Positions 1 to 6,282 are shown, numbered from the stretch's first letter. The stretch: 64,000 bases of DNA from SH-MAG3 sp035461245 (GCA_035461245.1 DATHVP010000009.1:1-64000), one strand, 5' to 3'. Translations and numbers: made by a program. The notes: a model not told the origin generated them from the sequence alone.

Positions 1-147
1 CCAGCGCAGCTTGGTTCGAAGGCGGTTGACTAGCTCCCTGGACGCTGCCGCAGCTTTCGTAGGAAGGCAAGGAAGGTAGGAGCCGGGCGTGGCCAGTTAC
101 TGGCTTGTGATTGAGGTGCATGCGGTGCTGGCAGCGGAACCCGCATC
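1..147 (+). other. Partial first cassette, no gene recognised
   Basis: This is the tail of a cassette cut by the window edge. One + frame is open from the edge to a stop at 31-33 and could be the last ten codons of a cassette gene. The rest, up to the attC, has no convincing coding frame. Confidence 0.4.
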
Positions 148-279
148 AGATAACTGACTAGTGCCGCTGCGGCTGCTGCGCAGCCTTGCCCTTCGGGACA
201 TGCCTCCGCTCGGTCGCCGGCCCGCTGGCGCGGTCCGGCTCGGTCGCTCCGGCACGTCGGCACTCGTATCACGTTAGGC
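148..279 (+). other. attC site 1
   Basis: It begins with the core GATAACTGA and ends with CACGTTAGGC. Inside lie the inverted repeats TAGTGCCG and CGGCACT, and a constant middle with a small CCCTTCGGG hairpin. The outer AAC and GTT cores with paired inner boxes are the hallmark of integron attC sites, which are recombined as folded single strands. Confidence 0.85.
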
Positions 280-527
280 GCCACGAGGCACGCTGCCGGT
301 GCTGATCACGTTCAGCGCTGCGTTGAGATTGTGCCTGTCTCGTCTTGGGCGGTTCGAGCTGCGGGACGCAATCAACCTGGCGGGCTACGGAACGCTCGCG
401 GCTGAAGACGCCGTGCTTCGTTCCGGACGATCTGGAGCTTTATCACGATGAGGCCGGTGGCCGCTCGCGTTCCGCGCAGTTGGCCCGGAGCAATGCCTGG
501 CCGAGCAATGCCCGCGTGTCTCGCACC
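280..527 (+). other. Cassette 1 body, no confident gene
   Basis: About 250 bases lie between attC 1 and attC 2. An open frame from a TTG at 345 ends at 533 in the TAA of the next attC core, which is where cassette genes often stop. Its composition is irregular and it resembles nothing I know. Another frame encodes a short stretch (FELRDAINLAGYGTLAAEDA, about 352-411) that reads like ordinary protein but stops soon after and lacks a good start. The cassette may hold a decayed gene or a non-coding element. Confidence 0.3.
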
Positions 528-672
528 GCCTAACTGGATGATTGCCGCTACGCGGCTGCGCTGCAGCCGCTGGCCGCCGGTGATGAGGGAGCGGTCTATC
601 GAGTAGACCATGGGCCGGCGGTCAGCCGCGTCGCTCCGCTCCGCGGCCGCCGGCAATCACTGTACGTTAGCC
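528..672 (+). other. attC site 2 (divergent variant)
   Basis: The cores are GCCTAAC (528-534) and GTTAGCC (666-672). The inner boxes are ATTGCCG and CGGCAAT instead of the AGTGCCG/CGGCACT seen in most sites, and the middle differs too. It is the longest site (145 bases) and the most divergent of the seven, so this cassette may have been acquired from a different array. Confidence 0.8.
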
Positions 673-686
673 GCCATGAGACTAGT

Positions 687-992
687 ATGCGTATGGAAGC
701 AGTGTTCCGCGCCGAGACAGCGTTTCCGCTGGATCAGAGGAAGGTGATCGTTGTGCAAGGGAGAATCGTCGAGGGATCAGTGCGAGCGGGAATGTTCTTG
801 CACATCCCATTCAACCCCGCAGTAAAGATGACGGCTCGCATAGATTCCGTAGAGTATATCGATCACCAGATCGGTGGCGAGTCCAGTATCGGCCTGTGTC
901 TCAAGTACGAGGACACTCTTCACCGCAATGTCCTTCTCGGGCTGAACATTGGAGCAGAAGACCTGGTCGTTTCTGATGAAGGCGAGGACTAG
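687..992 (+). CDS. Small beta-barrel protein resembling EF-Tu domain 2 (cassette gene)
   Basis: This 101-residue protein is the only gene of cassette 2. The order of its strands (EAVFRAETAF near the start, then VIVVQGRIVEGSVRAGMFLHIP, then a hydrophobic end) resembles the translation-factor domain 2 barrel, in which a strand, a G-R-I-x-x-G turn and a second strand recur. There is no GTPase domain, so it is a stand-alone barrel. Role unknown; binding of a nucleic acid or protein partner is a guess. The start could be ATG 687 or ATG 693. It begins 14 bases after the attC boundary, so there is hardly any room for its own promoter. Confidence 0.6.
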   Translation: MRMEAVFRAETAFPLDQRKVIVVQGRIVEGSVRAGMFLHIPFNPAVKMTARIDSVEYIDHQIGGESSIGLCLKYEDTLHRNVLLGLNIGAEDLVVSDEGED

Positions 993-1010
993 GCGAAGAA
1001 GTCTCACGGC

Positions 1011-1141
1011 GGCTAACTGACTAGTGCCGCTGCGGTCGCTGCGCTCCCTTGCCCTTCGGGACATGCCTGCGCTCGGTCGCCGGTCCGCTGCGCGCACCGG
1101 CTCGGTCGCTTCGGCACGTCGGCACTCGTATCACGTTAGGC
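1011..1141 (+). other. attC site 3
   Basis: The cores are GGCTAAC and GTTAGGC. The inner boxes TAGTGCCG and CGGCACT, and the conserved CCTTGCCCTTCGGGACATGC middle, match site 1 almost throughout. Confidence 0.85.
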
Positions 1142-1181
1142 GCCATTTGACCCCGGGACAACTCAATCCCAAATTGCAGCC

Positions 1182-1469
1182 ATGACCATCGATACGGCAG
1201 TTCTGGCCGACCTCTGCAAGCGGAATGACATTGTTCGTCTACGCGTGTTCGGGTCATTCGCACGGGGTGACGAAGCCGCCCAGTCGGATCTTGATCTGAT
1301 CGCCGATTTCGGGAGCAGGAAAAGCCTACTGGATCTGGTCAGGATCCAAAGGGAGTTTTCCGAGCAGCTGGGTCTCCCCGTCGACCTTCTCACCGAAGGC
1401 GCGCTTAGTCCCTATCTCCGGGATCGGATTCTGGGTGAGGCGCGAGTGATATATGACCGAGCTGCGTGA
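1182..1469 (+). CDS. mntA: MntA-like nucleotidyltransferase antitoxin
   Basis: This 95-residue protein has the minimal nucleotidyltransferase (MNT) fold. The signature GSFARGDEAAQSDLDLIADF (about residues 25-44) contains the GS and D-x-D metal-binding positions. In characterised MntA/HepT modules the MNT protein AMPylates a tyrosine of the HEPN toxin and so neutralises it. The gene overlaps the downstream HepT gene by 17 bases, the usual translational coupling of this type VII toxin-antitoxin system. It sits in cassette 3 between attC 3 and attC 4. All catalytic residues I can place are present, so it is likely functional. Confidence 0.88.
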   Translation: MTIDTAVLADLCKRNDIVRLRVFGSFARGDEAAQSDLDLIADFGSRKSLLDLVRIQREFSEQLGLPVDLLTEGALSPYLRDRILGEARVIYDRAA

Positions 1470-1815
1470 TGACGGCGTATTCGTCAGCCACATCCGCGAC
1501 GCTATCGACCGCATCTCCTCATATGTACAGGGCGTAAGTGAAGCAGAGTTCATGAGCGCGCCCCTGATCCAGGATGCTGTAATTCGCCAGATCCAGATTG
1601 TTGGGGAAGCAGCCAAGAAGCTCTCTTCCACATACATCGACAAAAGCCCCAGTATCCCATGGAAGGACATTGCCGGCATGCGTGATAAGCTGGTGCATGA
1701 CTACATGGGAGTGGACCTGGCTGCTGTATGGGATACAGCAACGCGGGATATTCCAAATCTGAAGATCGAACTTGAGCGCGTGGGCAGTTCAGATGCGGGG
1801 TCAAACAGCGCCTAA
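1453..1815 (+). CDS. hepT: HepT-like HEPN toxin
   Basis: This 120-residue protein of the HEPN/DUF86 family is the toxin partner of the MNT gene it overlaps. The R-x4-H-x-Y motif of HEPN RNases is present as RDKLVHDY at about residues 76-83; the tyrosine is the residue AMPylated by MntA in studied pairs. The family is helical, dimeric and cleaves RNA. The stop codon TAA (1813-1815) lies in the core of attC 4, so the open frame reaches into the recombination site. Toxin-antitoxin pairs are a known way to keep cassette arrays from being lost. Confidence 0.88.
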   Translation: MTELRDDGVFVSHIRDAIDRISSYVQGVSEAEFMSAPLIQDAVIRQIQIVGEAAKKLSSTYIDKSPSIPWKDIAGMRDKLVHDYMGVDLAAVWDTATRDIPNLKIELERVGSSDAGSNSA

Positions 1816-1941
1816 CTGACGGTTACCGCTGCGGTCGCTTCGCTCCCTTGCCCTTCGGGACATGCCTCCGCTCAGGCGCCGGATCGCTATCGCTCACCGG
1901 CTTCCTCGCTGCGGCACGTCGGCACTCATATCTCGTTATGT
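1810..1941 (+). other. attC site 4
   Basis: The cores are GCCTAAC and GTTATGT. The left inner box is slightly changed (GTTACCG) while the right one, CGGCACT, is conserved. The core overlaps the hepT stop codon. Confidence 0.8.
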
Positions 1942-1998
1942 GAAAGCCTCCTATTCAGGCGCTTTTGATCAAATTCGCGATTGGCAATAGATTAGGGC

Positions 1999-2226
1999 AT
2001 GAGTTCGAGACCATTAGACACGACGGACGAGGGGTGGTCCCTTCAACGAGACGCCCAGGCGCGGCTAGGTGGAGAGGGCCGGGTGCGAACCGCGATCGAA
2101 CTGAGTGAAGCAGTTCGGGAAATGCAGCTTCAGGGTCTTCTTGCCCGGAACGCGTCTTGGAGCCGCGCCGACGCGGTGCGCTGGCTTCTACAAGTTCAGT
2201 TGAACCAGCCAGTCGATAGAACTTGA
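1999..2226 (+). CDS. Small partner protein of a nucleotidyltransferase pair
   Basis: This 75-residue protein, mostly helical with many charged residues, is not a family I can name. It immediately precedes a nucleotidyltransferase-like gene whose TTG start overlaps this gene's TGA stop (TTGA), so the two are translationally coupled. A small helical protein in front of a nucleotidyltransferase within an integron cassette suggests a toxin-antitoxin-like or phage-defence pair, with this one as the regulatory or antitoxic partner. That is inferred from organisation only. Confidence 0.6.
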   Translation: MSSRPLDTTDEGWSLQRDAQARLGGEGRVRTAIELSEAVREMQLQGLLARNASWSRADAVRWLLQVQLNQPVDRT

Positions 2227-2783
2227 GCCTTACTGAGTTTCTGAGCCGGATTGCCCGCTGCTTGGGGGATGCGGATGTTCCGTTCATGCTGACGGGATCG
2301 CTGGCTGCGGCGTTTTACGGGACGCCACGGGCAACCCAGGATGTAGACCTCGTCATCAATCCCGATCGGCCGCAGTTGGAGCGGCTCGTCGAACTGCTTA
2401 GTGCTAGCGGCCTGTATGTGAGCCCTGAGGCCGCGGCAGAGGCTTTCGAGCGAGGGGGTCAGTTCAACGCAATTGACGTTGAGACGGGCTGGAAGGCGGA
2501 TATGATCGTTCGTAAGGGGCGAGAGTTCAGCCAAAGAGAGTTCGAGCGCCGTCGACCCAAGCAGTTGTTCGGAGTAGAGGTGTCGCTTGCCACTGTCGAG
2601 GATCTGATCATCGCGAAGCTTGAATGGAGTGAGCTAGGTGATTCCGAGTTGCAACGGCGCGACATTCAGCAGTTGATCGAGGCGACTGGTGATTCGCTGG
2701 ATTATTCCTATCTGCGGAAGTGGATCGCCGATCTCGGCCTCGAAGGTGCCTGGGCCAAGCTGCACAAGGGAACCGACCGCTGA
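2223..2783 (+). CDS. Nucleotidyltransferase-fold protein (AbiEii/DUF6036-like)
   Basis: This 186-residue protein has a nucleotidyltransferase core near its start. GSLAAAFYGTPRATQDVDLV (about residues 22-41) carries the GS and D-x-D positions, followed by a helical C-terminal half with LATVEDLIIAKLEW, as in AbiEii-like and DUF6036-like nucleotidyltransferases. Members are toxins or antitoxin-like enzymes in two-gene modules. It starts at a TTG inside the stop of the preceding 75-residue gene. The chosen start is supported by this coupling; no ATG lies near. The substrate is unknown. It is the second nucleotidyltransferase-type module in this array, unrelated in length and context to MntA. Confidence 0.75.
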   Translation: MSLTEFLSRIARCLGDADVPFMLTGSLAAAFYGTPRATQDVDLVINPDRPQLERLVELLSASGLYVSPEAAAEAFERGGQFNAIDVETGWKADMIVRKGREFSQREFERRRPKQLFGVEVSLATVEDLIIAKLEWSELGDSELQRRDIQQLIEATGDSLDYSYLRKWIADLGLEGAWAKLHKGTDR

Positions 2784-2805
2784 CCAGCGGATCGCACGCG
2801 CCTTC

Positions 2806-2903
2806 ACATAACTGATGAGTGCCGCTGCGGCTGCTACGCAGCCTTGCCCTTCGGACATGCCTGCGCTGCGCTCCGGCACGTCGGCACTCACAGTACGTTA
2901 TAG
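2806..2903 (+). other. attC site 5 (short form)
   Basis: The cores are ACATAAC and GTTATAG, the inner boxes GAGTGCCG and CGGCACTC. The variable middle is shortened to give a 98-base site, but the CCTTGCCCTTCGG element persists. Confidence 0.8.
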
Positions 2904-2936
2904 GACATTGGGCTCCGCCCGGTCAGAGGTAATGAT

Positions 2937-3518
2937 ATGGAAGACAAAGATTTAGCAGGTGTTCTCGAATTTCTGAGAAACGCTGAGCGTCTCAAAGATG
3001 TCAATCGATCCTCGTGGACTGGCGGCGGCAGTCCGGAGAGCGTGGCTGCCCATACATGGCGGCTGTGCCTGATGGCGACGGTCCTCGCACCTGAGTTCCC
3101 GGAGTTGGACGCTGGAAAGCTGCTGAAGATGTGCATCGTTCATGACTTGGGAGAGGCACTGAGCGGCGATGTCCCGGCCGTGGACCAGGATCCGTCAGCA
3201 CCCAAGTCGGATTCGGAGCGTTTAGACCTGCAACAGCTTCTCGAGCCTCTCCCAGCCCAGATCGCAGCAGGCCTGCTAGAACTATGGGACGAGTACGAAG
3301 GCGCAGCCTCGCCCGAAGCTAGAATCGCAAAGGCGTTGGACAAGTTGGAGACGATAATGCAGCACAACCAAGGCGCCAATCCAGCGTCGTTCAACTACGA
3401 GTTCAACTTGGATTACGGCGCGCGCTATACTTCAGTGCACCCGCTTACGCGGCGGATACGAGCGCTGCTCGATGAAGACACTCGCCGGCGGATGGTGGAG
3501 AGAAGCAACGAGCCCTGA
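2937..3518 (+). CDS. HD-domain hydrolase, YfbR/HDDC2-like 5'-nucleotidase
   Basis: This 193-residue protein has the HD metal-binding pattern: AAHTWRL (His at about residue 39), VHDLGEA (His-Asp at about 68-69) and a later conserved Asp in KALDKLETIMQH. The layout and length match the HD_3 group, which includes E. coli YfbR and human HDDC2 and dephosphorylates deoxynucleoside 5'-monophosphates. A purine-rich stretch AGAGG lies just before ATG 2937. It is the only gene in cassette 5 and appears intact. Nucleotide hydrolases are plausible as metabolic or anti-phage cassette cargo; which applies here cannot be seen from sequence. Confidence 0.82.
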   Translation: MEDKDLAGVLEFLRNAERLKDVNRSSWTGGGSPESVAAHTWRLCLMATVLAPEFPELDAGKLLKMCIVHDLGEALSGDVPAVDQDPSAPKSDSERLDLQQLLEPLPAQIAAGLLELWDEYEGAASPEARIAKALDKLETIMQHNQGANPASFNYEFNLDYGARYTSVHPLTRRIRALLDEDTRRRMVERSNEP

Positions 3519-3549
3519 TAAGTGGGTGCATTGTCAAATACCCAACATC

Positions 3550-3680
3550 CGATAACTGATTAGTGCCGCTGCGGCTGCGTCGCAGCCTTGCCCTTCAGGA
3601 CATGCCTCCGCTAGATCGCCGGTCCGCTGCGCGGCCCGGCTTCCTCGCTCCGGCGCGTCGGCAACCGTATCTCGTTATCG
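3550..3680 (+). other. attC site 6
   Basis: The cores are CGATAAC and GTTATCG, the inner boxes TAGTGCCG and CGGCAACCG. The middle is close to sites 1 and 3, except that one base changes the CCCTTCGGG loop to CCCTTCAGG. Confidence 0.85.
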
Positions 3681-3738
3681 GGCATTGCTCCCGCACAGCA
3701 GAGCTTGGTCGCCAACTTGACAATATGTCAGGCCTGAC

Positions 3739-4093
3739 ATGTCGTACCGTATGCCATCTTCGGATCGGCCGCTCGTCTGGCTGCACGGAGAAGTGCGGAC
3801 CCCACCCCTGTTATCGGCTGCTCGAATCGAGGCGGGAGTGTTGCTCGGACGGCTCCAGCGAGGCGAGAAGCTGGGACTGCCGCACTCTAGGCCAATGCCG
3901 TCCATCGGTCGGAGGTGCCATGAGTTTGAGGATCCAGGATGAGGATTCGATCTGGAGGATCGTCTATCGCGTTGATGCCGATTCGATTGTCATTGCGGAC
4001 GTGTTCAAGAAGAAGACTCAAGCCACCCCCAAGCACGTGATCGATGCCTGTCAGCGACGGCTGCGGGAGTATGACAAGCTGAGCCGAGGATGA
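3739..4093 (+). pseudogene. HigB/RelE-type (Gp49-like) toxin split by +1 frameshift
   Basis: The frame from ATG 3739 encodes KPLVWLHGE-type Gp49 sequence (here RPLVWLHGEVRTPPL, then ARIEAGVLLGRLQRGEKLG and HSRPMPSIGRRCHE). It then runs into FEDPG and a TGA at 3940-3942. The missing second half (LRIQDEDSIWRIVYRVDADS, then FKKKTQATPKHVID) continues in the next frame to a stop at 4091-4093. Removing one T from the TTT at 3925-3927 restores the family consensus CHELR. The toxin is therefore inactivated by a one-base insertion, unless this is a sequencing error or frameshifting site. The antitoxin gene begins 1 base after the stop. Confidence 0.8.
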
Positions 4094-4094
4094 C

Positions 4095-4454
4095 ATGGAA
4101 AGGGACAAGCAGCAGCGCCTGAAGAACGCGGGCTGGAAGATCGGAGATGCCGCGGTTTTCCTGGAACTGTCGGCCGAAGAGGCGGAGTACGTAGCGCTCA
4201 AGCTGGCGCTCAGTTCCACCTTGAAGGAGCGGCGTTCGGGCAGCGGCCTTTCCCAGGCGGCCTTGGCAAAGAAGCTAGGCTCGAGCCAGTCCAGGGTGGC
4301 GAAGATGGAGGCGAGCGATCCGACGGTGTCGGTCGACCTGCTGATCCGCGGATTGCTGGCTACTGGCGCATCGAGGTCGGACATCGCCTCGGCGATAGCG
4401 GGGCCCAAGCCTAAGAGGGGCCGCAGGGCCACCAGCCGGAGCAACACCCGATAA
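4095..4454 (+). CDS. HigA-like XRE antitoxin
   Basis: This 119-residue helix-turn-helix protein sits directly behind the broken HigB-like toxin gene. The HTH covers about residues 49-80: LKERRSGSGLSQAALAKKLG, then SSQSRVAKMEASDPTVSVDL, with the glutamine and serine positions typical of XRE repressors. The C-terminus is basic (PKPKRGRRATSRSNTR). In such toxin-first pairs the antitoxin binds the toxin and represses the shared promoter. Here the toxin is split, so it may be an orphan antitoxin. Its TAA stop lies in the core of attC 7. Cassette 6. Confidence 0.82.
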   Translation: MERDKQQRLKNAGWKIGDAAVFLELSAEEAEYVALKLALSSTLKERRSGSGLSQAALAKKLGSSQSRVAKMEASDPTVSVDLLIRGLLATGASRSDIASAIAGPKPKRGRRATSRSNTR

Positions 4455-4551
4455 CTGATTAGTGCCGCTGCGGCTGCTTCGCAGCCTTGCCCTTCGGGAC
4501 ATGCCTACGCTCGGTCGCTCCGGGCACGTCGGCAACCGTATCTCGTTATCT
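4449..4551 (+). other. attC site 7 (last clear site)
   Basis: The cores are CGATAAC and GTTATCT, the inner boxes TAGTGCCG and CGGCAACCG, with a shortened middle. I find no further attC to its right, so it marks the visible distal end of the array. Confidence 0.82.
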
Positions 4552-4600
4552 GCCATAGGTCCGCGAGCGATAGCGGAAGGGCGTGAAAGAGCGCCTGGAG

Positions 4601-4619
4601 GTGATTACATTGTGATTAC
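4601..4619 (+). promoter_or_regulatory. Direct repeat, possible MazE operator
   Basis: GTGATTAC occurs twice (4601-4608 and 4612-4619) with an 11-base period, just upstream of the mazE ribosome binding site (AGGGAG, 4624-4629). AbrB-type antitoxins repress their own operon by binding repeated or palindromic sites in this position. Binding is inferred. Confidence 0.4.
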
Positions 4620-4634
4620 CACTAGGGAGACGCT

Positions 4635-4883
4635 ATGAAAGCCAAGATCATCAGAATCGGCAACTCGCAGGGAATTCGAATCCCGAAGCCGCTCCTGGAG
4701 CAGACCGGGCTCACGGAGGATGTGGAACTCGAGGTGCGAGCCGATGAAATCGTTATCCGGTCAGCGAGGGCGGTCCGTGCCGGCTGGGGCGCTGCATTTC
4801 AGAGCATGGCCGAAGCAGGTGACGATGAGCTGCTCGAGGAACTGACCGAGACCGATTGGGATCGCGAGGAGTGGGAATGGTAG
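4635..4883 (+). CDS. mazE: MazE-like antitoxin (AbrB/SpoVT fold)
   Basis: This 82-residue protein has an N-terminal AbrB swapped-hairpin domain: MKAKIIRIGNSQGIRIPKPL, then a hydrophobic-charged strand ELEVRADEIVIRSA. Its very acidic C-terminus (DDELLEELTETDWDREEWEW) is the tail that threads into the MazF groove in known complexes. AGGGAG precedes ATG 4635. The next gene, mazF, starts inside its stop codon. It follows attC 7, but no attC follows the pair, so the module may be a cassette that has lost its site or part of the flanking chromosome. Confidence 0.88.
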   Translation: MKAKIIRIGNSQGIRIPKPLLEQTGLTEDVELEVRADEIVIRSARAVRAGWGAAFQSMAEAGDDELLEELTETDWDREEWEW

Positions 4884-5155
4884 TATCCCGCTTCGACGTA
4901 TTCCTCGTGAACCTCGATCCGACGGTTGGCAGCGATATCAGGAAGACGCGCCCCTGCGTGGTCATTTCGCCAGATGAGATGAACCGGTTCATACGAACGG
5001 TCATCGTCGCGCCCTTGACCTCGAAAGGTCGGCGCTACCCGACACGAGTTGATTGCCGCTTCGACAAGAAGGACGGCCAGGTCGTGCTGGATCAGATCCG
5101 GACTGTCGACAAGGCGCGACTCATCAAGAAATTGGGGCGATGTCGCGGCGCATGA
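4877..5155 (+). CDS. mazF: MazF/PemK-type endoribonuclease toxin, C-terminus eroded
   Basis: This 92-residue protein starts at ATG 4877, overlapping the mazE stop by 7 bases; a longer start at 4856 is possible. The MazF core is complete: FDVFLVNLDPTVGSDIRKTR, then PCVVISPDEMN, then VIVAPLTS, and VVLDQIRTVDKARL. MazF cleaves single-stranded RNA at short sequences. The last helix seems damaged. After KKLGR the frame ends at a TGA, while family-like residues continue in other frames (DVAAHEEDV, then CAALALQS). Two small indels probably replaced the last 15-20 residues. Activity is uncertain, because the helix lies outside the active site but supports the fold. Confidence 0.82.
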   Translation: MVVSRFDVFLVNLDPTVGSDIRKTRPCVVISPDEMNRFIRTVIVAPLTSKGRRYPTRVDCRFDKKDGQVVLDQIRTVDKARLIKKLGRCRGA

Positions 5156-5370
5156 GGAGGACGTGCGCAGCGCTGGCTTTGCAGTCGCATGTATCATACA
5201 GAGGCACGGTGACTGCTGGCAGGACTCGCGCTTCGATGTGGTGGAGATGACGTTCGGCGCAGGGGATCGGAAGGCACCGTGGTAGAGTTCTCCCACTGTG
5301 ATCGCGCTGATGCACTGGTCTTCGCGTGGAATGGATACCAAGCGAACATTTGACTACTGGTGTTGTCGAT

Positions 5371-5904
5371 ATGATGCCGACTTTCATACAGACTGAGCGT
5401 CTTGCGATGCGGCGGTGGCAGCTCAGTGACGTGGATCATGTATTGGCGTATGCGCAGGATCCAGAATGGTCACGGTTCCTCCATGCCCTTCCTTCGCCGT
5501 ACGAGCGGCGCCACGCTGAGGAATTCGTCGCACGGCAAGTGCTCCTGGATCCGAGGTCGCATCCGTCGTGGGCCGTCGTACTGGACGGAGTGGTTATAGG
5601 TGGGATCAACCTGCGGCTGCGCCAGGAACACCGGCTTGGAGAGCTAGGGTACTCCTTGGCGCGCCCGCACTGGAGTCGAGGGTATACAACGGAGGCCGCT
5701 CGGGCGGTGGTTGATGCAGCATTTCGCACCGACACCGAGTTGAACCGGATCCGTGCGTTCGCTGATGCACGGAACACGGCATCCCAAAGAGTGATGGAGA
5801 AGATCGGAATGACGAAAGAGGGAACGCTCAGGCAGAACCGCATCGAACGTGGGACGCTCATCGATGAAGCCTGGTGGGGTATGCTGCGGAGTGAGTGGCA
5901 GTAG
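5371..5904 (+). CDS. GNAT N-acetyltransferase, RimJ/RimL type
   Basis: This 177-residue protein has the RimJ/RimL pattern: TERLAMRRWQLSD at the start, VVIGGINLRL in the core, GELGYSLARPHWSRGYTTEA for the acetyl-CoA loop, and NTASQRVMEKIGMTKEG near the end. It transfers an acetyl group from acetyl-CoA to an amino group, of a ribosomal protein, aminoglycoside or small molecule. The substrate cannot be told. The start is ATG 5371 or 5374; the open frame upstream to 5326 lacks family sequence. Acetyltransferases are common cassette cargo, but no attC flanks this gene. Confidence 0.85.
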   Translation: MMPTFIQTERLAMRRWQLSDVDHVLAYAQDPEWSRFLHALPSPYERRHAEEFVARQVLLDPRSHPSWAVVLDGVVIGGINLRLRQEHRLGELGYSLARPHWSRGYTTEAARAVVDAAFRTDTELNRIRAFADARNTASQRVMEKIGMTKEGTLRQNRIERGTLIDEAWWGMLRSEWQ

Positions 5905-6282
5905 CGGCGCTGCCCGGGTACGGAACCGCCGGCCGGAAGAAGGAATTTTTACAGTGCTCGCTACTGGATCGAATATTTCAGCGGGGTCCGGGCAGTTGAG
6001 TCGCGTTGGCGAAGCCGCCAGGAAACTCTCGCCGTCGTACATCGAAGCCAGCCCGAGCAAGTGACGTCCGGACCATACCCAGGGAGACTGCGCCATGGAC
6101 GAGAATCCAGACAAGGCAGAAGCGTTCGCGGCAGCCGCCGGCCGAATAGCGGAAGCGCTCGACTCGGGGGACGAGGCCACTCGGGAGATAAGGTCACGCT
6201 CAGAAGGAGGCAACATGCGGCCGGGATCGAGGCGACATGACGAAACTGACGTCGAACTGGGTCGGGAGTGTGGGTACCATCA
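5905..6282. other. Gene-poor stretch with decayed remnants
   Basis: It contains a HepT fragment (5985-6063, listed separately) and a short open frame from ATG 6095 to 6286 (63 codons: MDENPDKAEAFAAAAGRIAE and on) that I do not recognise; its C-terminal half is irregular. No attC, tRNA or insertion-sequence ends were found. It looks like the decaying right margin of the cassette region. Confidence 0.5.
5985..6063 (+). pseudogene. HepT (HEPN toxin) gene fragment
   Basis: About 25 codons (QLSRVGEAARKLSPSYIEAS, then PSK and a stop) match the middle of HepT proteins. Compare QIQIVGEAAKKLSSTYIDKS in the intact copy at 1453-1815. The RNase motif and both ends are absent. It is a remnant of another MntA/HepT module. 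Confidence 0.65.

Larger units (their letters stand above)
1..4551 (+). mobile_element. Integron gene-cassette array (integrase not in window)
   Basis: Seven attC-like sites (148-279, 528-672, 1011-1141, 1810-1941, 2806-2903, 3550-3680, 4449-4551) divide the region into one partial and six complete cassettes, about 390-960 bp each. All recognisable genes are on the + strand, with the attC at the 3' end, as in integrons. The sites resemble one another closely, which is typical of sedentary chromosomal integrons rather than mobile ones, whose attC sites are diverse. Several genes end with the TAA of the attC core itself (HepT, HigA-like). Cassette genes normally lack promoters and are read from a Pc promoter near the integrase; here that would be left of position 1. 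The region looks less GC-rich than the rest. I am confident of the attC call; host integrase and activity are inferred. Confidence 0.85.

Noticed and set aside
30..284. Minus-strand frames that pass through the attC sites.
   Set aside because: They repeat with each attC because the sites are similar. They carry no start signal and are an effect of the palindromic sequence.
148..4551. The repeated palindromic stretches as a CRISPR array or REP elements.
   Set aside because: The repeats are about 100-145 bases, unevenly spaced, and separated by whole genes. They have attC core sites and no short spacers.
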